A stretch of 64,000 nt of DNA. It comes from Geomonas oryzisoli. Its GTDB lineage: Bacteria > Desulfobacterota > Desulfuromonadia > Geobacterales > Geobacteraceae. The notes beneath the pieces were generated by a model. It saw nothing but the letters and a program-made list of their open reading frames with translations, ran no database searches and was not told the DNA's origin. The position numbers and the translations under genes were made by a program. The stretch covers positions 1,273,501 through 1,337,500 of the forward strand of contig NZ_CP076723.1 in the NCBI RefSeq assembly GCF_018986915.1, in the 5' to 3' direction. Shown here piece by piece: positions 51,427-60,701 of the stretch; the first letter of the stretch is position 1; every line of letters begins with the position of its first letter.

Positions 51427-53025
51427 ATGCTCAAGAAAAATGTGGCTGTGACTGCGGCAATCGCCGGGGCGATCGCGCTCTTGTCGATCCCCGCCCTGAC
51501 AACCGCGGCGAAGACCAAGCCGGTGCAGCTCGCCAACGACGGCAGGGCCAAGTGCTACGACTGTCACGACGAGGTGAAGGCGCTCAAGGAAGGGTCCAAG
51601 CACGCGAAGCTCTCCTGCAAGGTGTGCCACGACAAGCTGGACGCCCACATGAGCGACCCGGAGAAGAACAAGCCGGTCACCGTCATCGACCAGGCGCTGT
51701 GCGGCAAGTGCCACAAGGCACAGTACGACAGCTTCTTCGAGGTGAACTACGAGGCCCCGGCCAGGAAGGAGAAAGGGAGCCCGACCGGGCGCTCGCCGAT
51801 GCAGGACAAGCTCCTGGCCGGCCACGGCTTCACCTTCGAGCACGATGAGCCGCGCGGCCATGCCTTCATGGTCATCGACCAGTTCGCCGTGGACCGCTTC
51901 CAGGGCGGCCGCTTCCAGTTCAAGAAGGGGTGGCAGGGGGTGACCTCCACCGGCAAGACCTGGGACGTCCTGACCGATACCGGCAAGAAACTCCCGGAAA
52001 CCGCCATGGCCGGCAACCCGACCTGCATCCAGTGCAAGACCTCCGACCACCTGCTGAAATGGAAGTTCATGGGTGACAAGGATCCCAAGGCGAAGTGGGA
52101 CCGTACCTCGAACATCGTCGACGTGGCGAAGGACACCAACAACCCGCTGGGCTGCGTACACTGTCACGACCCGCACGGTACCCAGCCGCGCGTGGTGCGC
52201 GACGCGCTGATTCAGGCCATCGAGAAGGACCCCAAGGGGAACATCTTCGCCAAAAACGGCGCCACCGACCTGAAGGTGATCGACTTCCGCGGCTTCAGGA
52301 AGATCGGCATCATGCAAAAGACCGACTCCAGGATGATGTGCGCCCAGTGCCACGTGGAGTACAACTGCAACGCCGGCACCCAGTGGAGCGACGGCAAGCC
52401 GGTGAAGTACGACGACCTGCGCACCAACCACTTCCCGCTCAAGAACTCGCTGCAGCTTTTAAAGCACTACCAGGAGCTGAACTTCTTCGACTTCAAGCAT
52501 GCGATCACCGGCGCGCGCCTGATCAAGTTCCAGCACCCGGAGACCGAGACCTACGCGGGAAGCGTCCACGACAAGGCGGGTGTTCAGTGCCACCAGTGCC
52601 ACATGCCGCAGCACAAGGGTAAGGACGGCAAGAAGTTCTCCACCCACGGCGTGATCCGTCCCAAGAACCACGTCAAGGAAGCCTGCCTTGGCTGCCACCC
52701 CAAAGACAGCGTGGCCAAGAAGTCTTACGAGATCGATGCGGTGCAGAACTACGTGAAGGGCAAGATGCGCAAGGCCGAGTACTGGCTCGGGCAGCTGATC
52801 GACACCTACGCCGCGGCGCAGCGCATGGGGGTTGCCCCGACCGTCCTGGACGAGGCGCGCGCGAAACATGAAGAGGCGCACGTCTTGTGGGAATACTGGA
52901 CCGCAGAGAACTCGGACGGCTTCCACAACCCGGACCTCGCCCGCGAGTCCCTGACCGGCTCCATCGCCGCCTCCAAGGCGGGCGTCAAGATCCTCACCGA
53001 CGCCATGGCGGTAGCCAAGAAGTAA
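51427..53025 (+). CDS. Octaheme c-type cytochrome, nitrite reductase (NrfA/ONR type)
   Basis: 532 residues with signal peptide (cut near Thr-Thr-Ala-Ala, about 27). Eight hemes: CxxCH at 43, 64, 92, 243, 305, 388 and 420, plus Cys200-Ile-Gln-Cys-Lys204, the Lys-ligated catalytic heme of NrfA and octaheme nitrite reductases. As in those enzymes the CxxCK is the fourth motif; other active-site residues fit: Tyr312 in His-Val-Glu-Tyr-Asn-Cys and His370 in His-Pro-Glu. It should reduce nitrite (and hydroxylamine) to ammonium with six electrons in the periplasm. AAGGAGG before ATG; a palindrome upstream and a terminator downstream make a single-gene unit. No NrfH adjoins it. Confidence 0.93.
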   Translation: MLKKNVAVTAAIAGAIALLSIPALTTAAKTKPVQLANDGRAKCYDCHDEVKALKEGSKHAKLSCKVCHDKLDAHMSDPEKNKPVTVIDQALCGKCHKAQYDSFFEVNYEAPARKEKGSPTGRSPMQDKLLAGHGFTFEHDEPRGHAFMVIDQFAVDRFQGGRFQFKKGWQGVTSTGKTWDVLTDTGKKLPETAMAGNPTCIQCKTSDHLLKWKFMGDKDPKAKWDRTSNIVDVAKDTNNPLGCVHCHDPHGTQPRVVRDALIQAIEKDPKGNIFAKNGATDLKVIDFRGFRKIGIMQKTDSRMMCAQCHVEYNCNAGTQWSDGKPVKYDDLRTNHFPLKNSLQLLKHYQELNFFDFKHAITGARLIKFQHPETETYAGSVHDKAGVQCHQCHMPQHKGKDGKKFSTHGVIRPKNHVKEACLGCHPKDSVAKKSYEIDAVQNYVKGKMRKAEYWLGQLIDTYAAAQRMGVAPTVLDEARAKHEEAHVLWEYWTAENSDGFHNPDLARESLTGSIAASKAGVKILTDAMAVAKK

Positions 53026-53064
53026 GAGCCCAGAAATAGCGGCGCCCGCGACCGCTGCACACAC

Positions 53065-53102
53065 AAAAAGCCCCGTCTCCCTCATGGAGACGGGGCTTTT
53101 TT
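53065..53102 (+). terminator. Rho-independent terminator of the octaheme gene
   Basis: AAAAAGCCCCGTCTCC pairs perfectly with GGAGACGGGGCTTTTT around CTCAT, followed by T residues. Textbook strength, possibly bidirectional. Confidence 0.95.
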
Positions 53103-53241
53103 CGTTTTTCCCGGTTCAGGTCGTGCAGACGCAGTCACAGCGGAGTTCTTGTTTCACACAGGTGCGCGGCTGCACTGGCAGAACCGACTGTCTTTTTTGT
53201 CTTATTAAAACAAAATAATCCATAAAATGTAAACAGAACAT

Positions 53242-53268
53242 TCAAGGATCAGGATGAGGCTCCGATAA
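53242..53268 (+). promoter_or_regulatory. Putative sigma-28 (FliA) promoter of the chemosensory cluster
   Basis: TCAA (53242-53245), 15 nt, TCCGATAA (53261-53268), against TAAA-N15-GCCGATAA (10 of 12). It is about 67 bp before the CheR-like start, in an AT-rich stretch. Confidence 0.55.
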
Positions 53269-53334
53269 AGGTCACAAATGGGAGTTCTGGAAGTGGTCGT
53301 TTCGCTAACCGCCTGTTATTGTCAGGAGTGTTCT

Positions 53335-53943
53335 ATGGCTTTCACGTTCTTTATGCGGGACCAGCCCACACTGGAGTACGCGGCCGACCACATGATCGGC
53401 TACGCGATGGGCCGAAGCCGCATCAAGATCTGGGATGCCGGCTGCGCCCTGGGGCAGGAAACCTATACCATAGCCATGATCTTCGCCCAGAAGATGAACT
53501 CCTTCGGCTTCAAGAACCTGCGCATCGACGCCACCGACTACGACAGTGCCAACAACTTCGGCGAGGTGGTCAAGGCGGCCACCTATCCCTACGAAGAACT
53601 GCAACGCACCCCCTCCGAACTTTTCCAGAAGTATTTCGAACCTGCGGACCAGCCCGGCCAGTTCCGGGTGGTGCAGCTTTTGCGCGACCGGGTCAACTTC
53701 CAGTACCACGACCTCCTCTCGCTGAAAGCGCCCGGCGGCGACTACTGCCTGGTGGTGTGCAAGAACGTGCTGCTCCATTTCCAGTACCGGGAGCGGGTCG
53801 AGGTCTTCAGGATGTTCCACGAAGCCCTCGCCCCCGGCGGCTACCTCGCCACCGAAAATACCCAGAAACTCCCCCAGGAGATCGCCCATCTCTTCGAACA
53901 GGTGGTGCCCGACGCCCAGCTGTTCAAAAAGATCGGCGGCTAG
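53335..53943 (+). CDS. CheR-like protein methyltransferase lacking the N-terminal domain
   Basis: The 202-residue protein starts at ATG 53335 (AGGAG 7 nt upstream). It opens directly at the Phe-Thr-x-Phe-Met-Arg-Asp that begins the CheR methyltransferase core, then Ile-Trp-Asp-Ala-Gly-Cys-Ala-Leu-Gly-Gln-Glu-Thr-Tyr (SAM-binding; Gln replaces the usual Glu) and Val-Val-Cys-Lys-Asn-Val-Leu-Leu-His-Phe. The N-terminal helical domain of typical CheR is missing, so it is about 70 residues short. It probably methylates the chemoreceptor two genes on. First gene of the cluster; 3 bp from the next. Confidence 0.88.
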   Translation: MAFTFFMRDQPTLEYAADHMIGYAMGRSRIKIWDAGCALGQETYTIAMIFAQKMNSFGFKNLRIDATDYDSANNFGEVVKAATYPYEELQRTPSELFQKYFEPADQPGQFRVVQLLRDRVNFQYHDLLSLKAPGGDYCLVVCKNVLLHFQYRERVEVFRMFHEALAPGGYLATENTQKLPQEIAHLFEQVVPDAQLFKKIGG

Positions 53944-53946
53944 GCC

Positions 53947-54543
53947 ATGAAGATCGTGCCCCTGAAGAAGAGCCCTGCGACCTACAGCTGCAACTCGTAC
54001 CTCATCCTCGGGGACTGGAACCGGATCGAAGACGTCAATACCCTGATCGACCCCGGGGTTGACGATTTCATCCTGGCCGAGATCCGGGAACTCTCGACAG
54101 GGTTCGGCAAGGAACCGGTGCAGCAGGTGGTGCTCACCCACAACCACTTCGACCACACGGCCGGCGTTGCTGCTCTCAAGGAGGCCTTCGGCTGCAGGGT
54201 TTTCGCCTACGACAACGGTCGTTTGGTCGACGAGACGCTGCACGACCGGCAGTTCATCAAAGCCGGCGACGACTTCCTCGAGGTGCTGCACACCCCCGGC
54301 CACTCGGGCGACTCGGTATGTCTGTACGCCCCCTCGCTGCAGGTGCTCTTCTCCGGCGACACCCAGGTCCGGGTGCTGGCCGCGGGAGGGAGCTACTGCC
54401 CGGCGTATGTTGAGGCGCTCAAGAGGCTGTGCACGCTTAAGATCCAGAGCGTTTACTCCGGCCATGACCAACCCGTGTTGCACGGCGCACGCGAGATGTT
54501 GCAGCAGAGCCTGGACTTCGTGCTCTCTGCGCAGATCAGGTGA
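53947..54543 (+). CDS. Metallo-beta-lactamase-fold protein in chemosensory operon
   Basis: 198 residues with metal ligands Thr-His-Asn-His-Phe-Asp-His (HxHxDH), His-Thr-Pro-Gly-His-Ser-Gly-Asp, Phe-Ser-Gly-Asp-Thr and a terminal Gly-His-Asp-Gln. This is a full MBL set for a dinuclear zinc or iron site. Hydrolase (glyoxalase-II-like) is one reading; but MBL-fold diiron proteins such as ODP act as O2 or redox sensors in chemotaxis systems, and its place between CheR-like and chemoreceptor genes favours a sensor role here. That is inference. Cytoplasmic; no signal peptide. Confidence 0.85.
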   Translation: MKIVPLKKSPATYSCNSYLILGDWNRIEDVNTLIDPGVDDFILAEIRELSTGFGKEPVQQVVLTHNHFDHTAGVAALKEAFGCRVFAYDNGRLVDETLHDRQFIKAGDDFLEVLHTPGHSGDSVCLYAPSLQVLFSGDTQVRVLAAGGSYCPAYVEALKRLCTLKIQSVYSGHDQPVLHGAREMLQQSLDFVLSAQIR

Positions 54544-54617
54544 AACGGCAGGTTGATAGATACAGATCGGCTCGGACTGCGGACAACTGTTCAATAACGT
54601 GAGGCAAGGAGGCAGGT

Positions 54618-57600
54618 ATGAAGTGGTTTTATGATTTGAAGCTGGGTGCGAAGCTGATGACCGGATTTATCGCGGTCGCCATCGTAGCAGGGGTGGTCGG
54701 GTATTTCGGCATCAGGGAGATTCATGTAATCGAGGCCGCCGACAACAAATTGTACGAGAAGGTCACCATTCCCATCGCGCAGTTGCAGGACATCTCCACC
54801 TCCTTCCAGAGGATGCGGGTGAACCTTCGTGACATGATGGACACGACCGGGGCTGAGCAGCAGGAGAAGATGGGCCGGATCGTGAAGTTCCGCGAGGACA
54901 TCAACACCGCCGCAGCCGAGTTTGAGAAGACCATCATGACCGACGAGGGGCGCAAACTCTTCGCGGAATTCAAACGGACCCGCGGGGTCTATGGCCCGTT
55001 GGTGGACCAGATGATCGCGCTGGCGAAGGCCGGCAAGATTTCCGAGGCCCAGGCGATCATGAGGGGGGCGGGAAGCAAGGCCTCCCGTGAGGAGCAAAAT
55101 TCCATCGAGGCCCTGGTGGACGCCAAGCTCAAGCAGGCGAAACTGACCGCCGCGGGTAACGAAGAGGTGGCCAAGACGGCTACCACCACCATGCTGATAC
55201 TGATCGCCGTCGGCGCGCTGCTCGCCATCGGCTTGGGGCTCTTCATCACCAGGATCGTGCAGCGCCAGCTGGGCGCCGATCCCAAGGAGGTGGGCGAGGT
55301 GGCCAACCGCGTGGCGGCCGGTGACATGAGCGTCGCCATCGAGGTGAACGCCAAGCACGGCGACAGCGTCATGGCAGCCATGCAGAAGATGGTCGAGTCC
55401 ATCAAGGCCCTGGTCGCGGATGCCAACATGCTCTCCGACGCGGCCATCGCAGGGAAGCTCGCCACCCGTGCCGACGCCTCCAAGCACCAGGGCGACTTCC
55501 AGAAGGTGGTGGCCGGTGTCAACGATACCCTGGACGCGGTGATCGGCCCCCTGAACGTGGCTGCCGAGTACGTGGACCGTATCTCCAAGGGTGATGTGCC
55601 GCCCAGGATCACCGACAGCTACAACGGCGATTTCAACGAGATCAAGAACAACCTGAACGTCTGCATCGATGCCGTGAATGCGCTAGTTGCCGACGCGGGC
55701 ATGCTGTCGCAGGCTGCGGTGGACGGCAAGCTCGCCACCCGCGCCGACGCCACCAGGCACCAGGGCGACTTCAAAAAGATCGTCACCGGTGTTAACGACA
55801 CCCTGGACGCGGTGATCGGGCCGCTGAACGTGGCGGCCGAGTACGTCGACCGCATCTCGAAGGGGGACATCCCCCCCAGGATCACCGACAGCTACAACGG
55901 CGACTTCAACGAGATCAAGAACAACCTGAACGTCTGCATCGACACCCTGGAAGCCCTGATCGCGGACATGAACAACATGTCGACCCAGCACGACCTGGGC
56001 GACATCGACGTGCAGATCGCCGCGGCGAACTACCAGGGTGTCTACCGGCAGATGGCGGCAGGCGTCAACAACATGGTCAACGGCCACATCTCCGTGAAGA
56101 AGAAGGCGATGGCCTGTATCGCCGAGTTCGGCCGCGGCAACTTCGAGGCGGAGCTGGAGCAGTTCCCGGGCAAGAAGGCCTTCATCAACAACACCATCGA
56201 GCAGGTGCGCGACAACCTGAAGGCGCTTATCGCCGACGCGGACATGCTGGTGCAGGCGGCGGTTGCGGGGAAACTCGCCACCCGCGCCGACGCCTCCAAG
56301 CACCAGGGGGACTTCCGGAAGATCGTCGCCGGCGTGAACGAGACCCTGGATGCGGTGATCGGCCCCTTGAACGTGGCCGCCGAGTACGTGGACCGCATCT
56401 CCAAGGGGGACATCCCGCCGCGCATCACCGACAACTACAACGGCGACTTCAACGAGATCAAGCTGAACCTGAACAACTGCATCGACATCATGAACAACCT
56501 CCTCATGGAGGCGGACAAGGTGGTCAAGGCGGCGGCCGACGGGCAGCTTGACCAGCGCGCCAACCCCGATCTCTTCGTCGGCGGCTGGAAGGAACTGGTG
56601 GTGGGTGTCAACAACATCGTCACCAACATCGTGAACCCGCTCATGGTGACCGCGGACTACGTGGACAAGGTCGCCAAGGGGGTCATCCCGCCCGCCATCG
56701 TCACCGAGTACAAGGGGCAGTACAACATCATCAAGGACAACCTGAACGCGGTGGTCAAGATGATGAACGAGCTCCTCGAGCAGACCGACATCATCATCAA
56801 GGCCGCGGCTGACGGCGAGCTGGACAAGCGTGCCGACGCCTCCCTCTTCGTGGGGGGGTGGAACAAACTGGTCTCCGGCGTCAACGACACGGTGACCAAC
56901 ATCGTGAACCCGCTCATGGTGACCGCGGACTACGTGGACCGCATCGCCAAAGGTGACATGCCGCCGACCATCGTCACCGAGTACAAGGGGCAATACAACC
57001 TGATCAAGACCAACCTGAACGTGCTGATCGAAGCGATCAACAAGATCACCGATGCGGCCAAGGAGGTCTCCAACGGCAACCTGATGGTCTCCCTGAAGGA
57101 GCGCAGCGCCCAGGACGAGTTGATCCACGCGCTCTCTGCCATGGTCGGCAAGATCACCGAGGTGGTCACCGAGGTCAAGGTGGCGGCGGACAACGTCGCT
57201 TCCGGCAGCGTCCAGCTCTCCGCCAACGCCCAGTCCATGTCGCAGGGCGCCTCCCAGCAGGCGGCCGCTGCCGAAGAGGCTTCCTCCTCCATGGAGGAGA
57301 TGAGCGCCAACATCAGGCAGAACGCCGACAACGCACAGCAGACCGAGAAGATCGCGGTGAAGTCGGCCGATGATGCCAAGGAAGGTGGCAAGGCGGTGGC
57401 CGAGACCGTGCAGGCCATGAAGGACATCGCCGGCAAGATCTCCATCATCGAGGAGATCGCGCGTCAGACCAACATGCTGGCCCTGAACGCGGCCATCGAG
57501 GCGGCCCGCGCCGGGGAGCACGGCAAGGGCTTCGCGGTGGTGGCTTCCGAAGTGAGAAAGCTCGCCGAACGGAGCCAGGTGGCCGCGGGCGAGATCTCCG

Positions 57601-58046
57601 AGCTGTCGATAACCAGTGTCGAGGTCGCCGAGCGGGCCGGGGAGATGCTCTCCGCCATCCTGCCCGATATCCAGAAGACCGCCGAGCTGGTGCAGGAGAT
57701 CAACGCCTCCAGCAAGGAGCAGGATACCGGCGCCCAGCAGATCAACAAGGCGATCCAGCAACTGGACCAGGTGATCCAGCAGAACGCATCGGCCAGCGAG
57801 GAGATGGCATCGACCGCCGAGGAACTCTCCTCGCAGTCGGAGCAGCTGCAGTCGACCATCTCCTTCTTCAGGGTCGACATGGCGGCGCGCGAGCACCGCG
57901 GAGCACCAAAGCAGCTGACCAAGTCGGTCTCCAAAAACGAGGTGAAGCAGCTGAAGCAGAGGTCGGCCGCACCGGCCAAGAAGGCCATGGGACACGACCT
58001 GGTCCTGGCCGATACGGACGGCGACAGCGACTTCGAGAGGTTCTAA
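54618..58046 (+). CDS. Poly-HAMP methyl-accepting chemotaxis protein
   Basis: 1142 residues. TM1 (about 12-32), periplasmic helical sensor (33-185), TM2 (about 187-208), then six modules of 90-91 residues starting at residues 268, 359, 450, 540, 631 and 722, each resembling a HAMP pair (Gly-Lys-Leu-Ala-Thr-Arg-Ala-Asp ... Ile-Ser-Lys-Gly-Asp ... Glu-Ile-Lys-Asn-Asn-Leu-Asn). The signalling domain (about 815-1090) has the tip [17 protein letters not shown]. It ends with a flexible Lys-rich tail and Asp-Phe-Glu-Arg-Phe, possibly a CheR tether. Modules 1, 2 and 4 are nearly identical, suggesting recent duplication. AAGGAGG before ATG. Confidence 0.95.
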   Translation: MKWFYDLKLGAKLMTGFIAVAIVAGVVGYFGIREIHVIEAADNKLYEKVTIPIAQLQDISTSFQRMRVNLRDMMDTTGAEQQEKMGRIVKFREDINTAAAEFEKTIMTDEGRKLFAEFKRTRGVYGPLVDQMIALAKAGKISEAQAIMRGAGSKASREEQNSIEALVDAKLKQAKLTAAGNEEVAKTATTTMLILIAVGALLAIGLGLFITRIVQRQLGADPKEVGEVANRVAAGDMSVAIEVNAKHGDSVMAAMQKMVESIKALVADANMLSDAAIAGKLATRADASKHQGDFQKVVAGVNDTLDAVIGPLNVAAEYVDRISKGDVPPRITDSYNGDFNEIKNNLNVCIDAVNALVADAGMLSQAAVDGKLATRADATRHQGDFKKIVTGVNDTLDAVIGPLNVAAEYVDRISKGDIPPRITDSYNGDFNEIKNNLNVCIDTLEALIADMNNMSTQHDLGDIDVQIAAANYQGVYRQMAAGVNNMVNGHISVKKKAMACIAEFGRGNFEAELEQFPGKKAFINNTIEQVRDNLKALIADADMLVQAAVAGKLATRADASKHQGDFRKIVAGVNETLDAVIGPLNVAAEYVDRISKGDIPPRITDNYNGDFNEIKLNLNNCIDIMNNLLMEADKVVKAAADGQLDQRANPDLFVGGWKELVVGVNNIVTNIVNPLMVTADYVDKVAKGVIPPAIVTEYKGQYNIIKDNLNAVVKMMNELLEQTDIIIKAAADGELDKRADASLFVGGWNKLVSGVNDTVTNIVNPLMVTADYVDRIAKGDMPPTIVTEYKGQYNLIKTNLNVLIEAINKITDAAKEVSNGNLMVSLKERSAQDELIHALSAMVGKITEVVTEVKVAADNVASGSVQLSANAQSMSQGASQQAAAAEEASSSMEEMSANIRQNADNAQQTEKIAVKSADDAKEGGKAVAETVQAMKDIAGKISIIEEIARQTNMLALNAAIEAARAGEHGKGFAVVASEVRKLAERSQVAAGEISELSITSVEVAERAGEMLSAILPDIQKTAELVQEINASSKEQDTGAQQINKAIQQLDQVIQQNASASEEMASTAEELSSQSEQLQSTISFFRVDMAAREHRGAPKQLTKSVSKNEVKQLKQRSAAPAKKAMGHDLVLADTDGDSDFERF

Positions 58047-58057
58047 CAGCAAGGCAC

Positions 58058-58080
58058 GGGGCGGCCCGCAGGGCCGCCCC
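58058..58080 (+). other. Perfect hairpin between chemoreceptor and STAS genes
   Basis: GGGGCGGCCC-gca-GGGCCGCCCC, a 10-bp stem with a 3-nt loop and no T-tract, 11 bp after the chemoreceptor stop. It could lower downstream expression or protect the upstream mRNA rather than fully terminate. Confidence 0.6.
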
Positions 58081-58095
58081 CAAAGGTGAGGACGT

Positions 58096-58458
58096 ATGGA
58101 CGCGGCAGACGTGAAGGTTTCCAAGAAGAAGGAGCGCACCCTGGTCACCTTCTCCGGGGAGATGACCATAGCCAACGTGGGAGAACTCAGGCTGAGCCTT
58201 TTGCAGGCTTTTGCCGTGGGCAAGCCGGTGGAACTCTCCCTGGCGGGTCTCACCGGCATCGACGTGACCGGGTTGCAGCTTCTGTGCAGCTGCCACAGGA
58301 CGTCGGTCGACAAGGGGGTCCCCTGCACGGTTACCGGCCGCAACGAGGTACTGGCGGCCATGGCGGAAACGGCGGGGATGCCACGGTTCAAAGGATGCGC
58401 CGAGGACGTGGCGCAGACGTGCATGTGGCGGGTCGAGACTGAGAGGGCGACGCCATGA
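58096..58458 (+). CDS. STAS-domain protein (anti-anti-sigma-like)
   Basis: The 120-residue single-domain protein fits STAS: Thr-Leu-Val-Thr-Phe-Ser-Gly-Glu-Met-Thr-Ile-Ala-Asn-Val-Gly-Glu-Leu, then Val-Glu-Leu-Ser-Leu-Ala-Gly-Leu-Thr-Gly-Ile-Asp-Val-Thr-Gly-Leu-Gln-Leu-Leu. The usual phospho-acceptor motif Asp-Ser-Ser-Gly reads Asp-Val-Thr-Gly, so Thr may substitute. Such proteins switch partners with anti-sigma kinases. It overlaps CheA by 4 bp, which suggests STAS and CheA work together. GTGAGGA precedes ATG. Confidence 0.85.
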   Translation: MDAADVKVSKKKERTLVTFSGEMTIANVGELRLSLLQAFAVGKPVELSLAGLTGIDVTGLQLLCSCHRTSVDKGVPCTVTGRNEVLAAMAETAGMPRFKGCAEDVAQTCMWRVETERATP

Positions 58459-60566
58459 GTGATGCTTTTGCCCAGGCGTTCAAGGACGAGGCCAGGGAGC
58501 TTTTGGCGGATCTGGAAGAGGCGCTGCTCGAGATGGAGGAGAACCCGGCAGACCTCGGCCTCGTAGGCCGGGTGTTCCGGACCATGCATACCATCAAGGG
58601 ATCCGGGGCCATGTTCGGCTTCGACGATATCGCCTCGTTCACCCATAATGTGGAGACGGTGTACGACCTGGTGCGCAACGGCGAACTGGCGGTGAGCAAG
58701 GAACTGGTCAACCTGAGCCTTGCGGCGCGGGACCGCATCCTCGCCATGCTGGAGGCTGCCGAAGGGGGGGCACCGGCGGATGCGCAGCAAAACGAAGAGG
58801 TGATCCGGGGCTTCCGTGCCCTGGTGCCCGGGCAGGAGGTGGGCGGGCACCCGCAGACCGCGCCGGATGCGCCGGAAGAGGATGCCGACCGGTCGGCACC
58901 CATGGTCACCTACCGGATCCGCTTCAAGCCGGAAGCCGGCGTATTCGCCAGCGGCGTTAATCCCTTGAGCCTATTGCGCGAGCTGCAGGACCTGGGGCCA
59001 TGCCATATCGTCGCCAACACCTGCGAGATGCAGACTCTGGACGCGCTCGACCCGGAGCTCTGCTACCTGTACTGGGACATCATCCTCAGTACCAGCGCGG
59101 GGAGAGAGGCGGTCGACGACGTTTTCATCTTCGTGGTCGATTCCTGCGAGCTGAGTATTACGGTCGTGGACGACGGCATGGCCGATGATGTCGGCGGCGG
59201 TTACAAGAAACTTGGCGAGATCCTGATCGAGCGCGGCGATCTGACACAGCAGCAGATGGACGAACTGCTGGGCAGACAGAAGAAATTCGGTGAGTTGGCG
59301 GTGGAGGCGGGGCTGGTCAATGCCGCCTCCATCACCTCGGCACTGGTCGAACAGCAGCACGTAAAAGAGATGCGCCAGGAGCGGCAGACCCAGACCCAGA
59401 CCCAGGAGGCCGCCTCCAGCATCCGGGTCAGCGCCGACAAGCTGGACCTTTTGGTGAACCTGGTGGGCGAGCTGGTCACGGTGCAGGCCCGCCTTTCCCT
59501 GGTGGCCCAGGAACTGAAGCGCCATGCCGAGCTGGTTTCGGTGGCCGAGGAGGTGGAGCGGCTCACCAACGATCTCAGGGACAACGCCCTCGACATCAGG
59601 ATGCTCCCCATCGGCGCCACCTTCTCCAAGTTCAAGCGGCTGGTCCGCGACCTTTCCGCCGAGCTGGGCAAGGAGATCGAGCTCACCACTGAGGGTGCCG
59701 ACACCGAGCTCGACAAGACCGTGATCGAGAAGCTGAACGATCCCCTGGTGCACATCATCCGCAACAGCATCGACCACGGCGTGGAGACGCCGGAGGCCCG
59801 TCTGGCCAAGGGGAAACAAAGGACCGGCAGCCTCCACCTCGCCGCGGTGCACTCAGGCGACAGCGTGCTGATAACCATTCGCGACGACGGGGCCGGGCTG
59901 AACGTCGACGCGATCCGGGCCAAGGCGATAGAGCGCAAGATCATCCCCGCCGGCGCGGAGCTGTCCGACCGGGAGGTCTGGCAGCTCATCTTCGCCCCCG
60001 GCTTTTCGACGGCGGCCAAGGTCACCAGCGTCTCGGGGCGCGGCGTCGGCATGGACGTGGTCAAACAGGCCATCGAGGGGCTGCGCGGCAGCATCGACGT
60101 GAAGAGCGAGCCGGACCGGGGCACCAGCATCACGCTGAAGATCCCGCTTACCCTGGCCATCATCGAGAGCCTACTGGTGCAGATCGGCAAGGACCGCTTC
60201 GTCATGCCCCTGGCCATGGTGGACGAGTGCATCCTGCTCACCGAGAAGGAGATCGAGCAGGGGCACGGACGCGACATACTGCTCGTGCGCGAGAAGCTGG
60301 TCCCCTACGTGCCGCTCAGAAAGATGTTCCACATCGAAGGGAAGGGACCCGCGATCCAGCAGGTGGTGATCTGCCAGTTGGAGGGGAAACGGGTGGGGCT
60401 CGTGGTGGACTGGGTGATCGGCGAGCACCAGACGGTGATCAAGTCCCTGGGGCGGATGTACCAGCAGGTTGAGGGGATGTCCGGCGCCACCATCCTGGGT
60501 GACGGTTCGGTGGCCCTCATCCTCGACGTCCCGGCCATCTTCAAGGCGGCAGAAGGTGCGGCCTGA
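58455..60566 (+). CDS. cheA: CheA-type chemotaxis histidine kinase with MshEN-like insert
   Basis: 703 residues. Hpt domain (1-105) with phospho-His45 (Thr-Met-His-Thr-Ile-Lys-Gly-Ser-Gly); a domain at 148-240; then two consecutive 24-residue motifs at 252-275 and 277-300 (Lys-Leu-Gly-Glu-Ile-Leu-Ile-Glu-Arg-Gly... and Lys-Phe-Gly-Glu-Leu-Ala-Val-Glu-Ala-Gly...) matching the MshEN c-di-GMP pattern; dimerisation helices (320-380); HATPase (Asn-Asp-Pro-Leu-Val-His-Ile-Ile-Arg-Asn-Ser; Gly-Arg-Gly-Val-Gly-Met-Asp-Val-Val); C-terminal CheW-like domain (about 565-700). It autophosphorylates under chemoreceptor control. No CheY, CheB or CheW gene is present. Confidence 0.94.
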   Translation: MSDAFAQAFKDEARELLADLEEALLEMEENPADLGLVGRVFRTMHTIKGSGAMFGFDDIASFTHNVETVYDLVRNGELAVSKELVNLSLAARDRILAMLEAAEGGAPADAQQNEEVIRGFRALVPGQEVGGHPQTAPDAPEEDADRSAPMVTYRIRFKPEAGVFASGVNPLSLLRELQDLGPCHIVANTCEMQTLDALDPELCYLYWDIILSTSAGREAVDDVFIFVVDSCELSITVVDDGMADDVGGGYKKLGEILIERGDLTQQQMDELLGRQKKFGELAVEAGLVNAASITSALVEQQHVKEMRQERQTQTQTQEAASSIRVSADKLDLLVNLVGELVTVQARLSLVAQELKRHAELVSVAEEVERLTNDLRDNALDIRMLPIGATFSKFKRLVRDLSAELGKEIELTTEGADTELDKTVIEKLNDPLVHIIRNSIDHGVETPEARLAKGKQRTGSLHLAAVHSGDSVLITIRDDGAGLNVDAIRAKAIERKIIPAGAELSDREVWQLIFAPGFSTAAKVTSVSGRGVGMDVVKQAIEGLRGSIDVKSEPDRGTSITLKIPLTLAIIESLLVQIGKDRFVMPLAMVDECILLTEKEIEQGHGRDILLVREKLVPYVPLRKMFHIEGKGPAIQQVVICQLEGKRVGLVVDWVIGEHQTVIKSLGRMYQQVEGMSGATILGDGSVALILDVPAIFKAAEGAA

Positions 60567-60701
60567 CGGCGGAGAGCCCAGGAGATTGGAGTACTTGCGG
60601 CTGGACAAATCAACGGGTGTCGGTGTACTATGGGCGGCATTCTTGTGTGCATGCTCCCGGTTTTCCCCAGTGTCCAGGCAAATCTTTTCTGGAGTCTCTG
60701 C

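Noticed and set aside
55683-58850. 1055-codon minus-strand ORF (and a 1025-codon one at 60171-63248)
   Set aside because: Antisense shadows of the poly-HAMP chemoreceptor and of CheA plus the following kinase; low-complexity composition and no ribosome sites.
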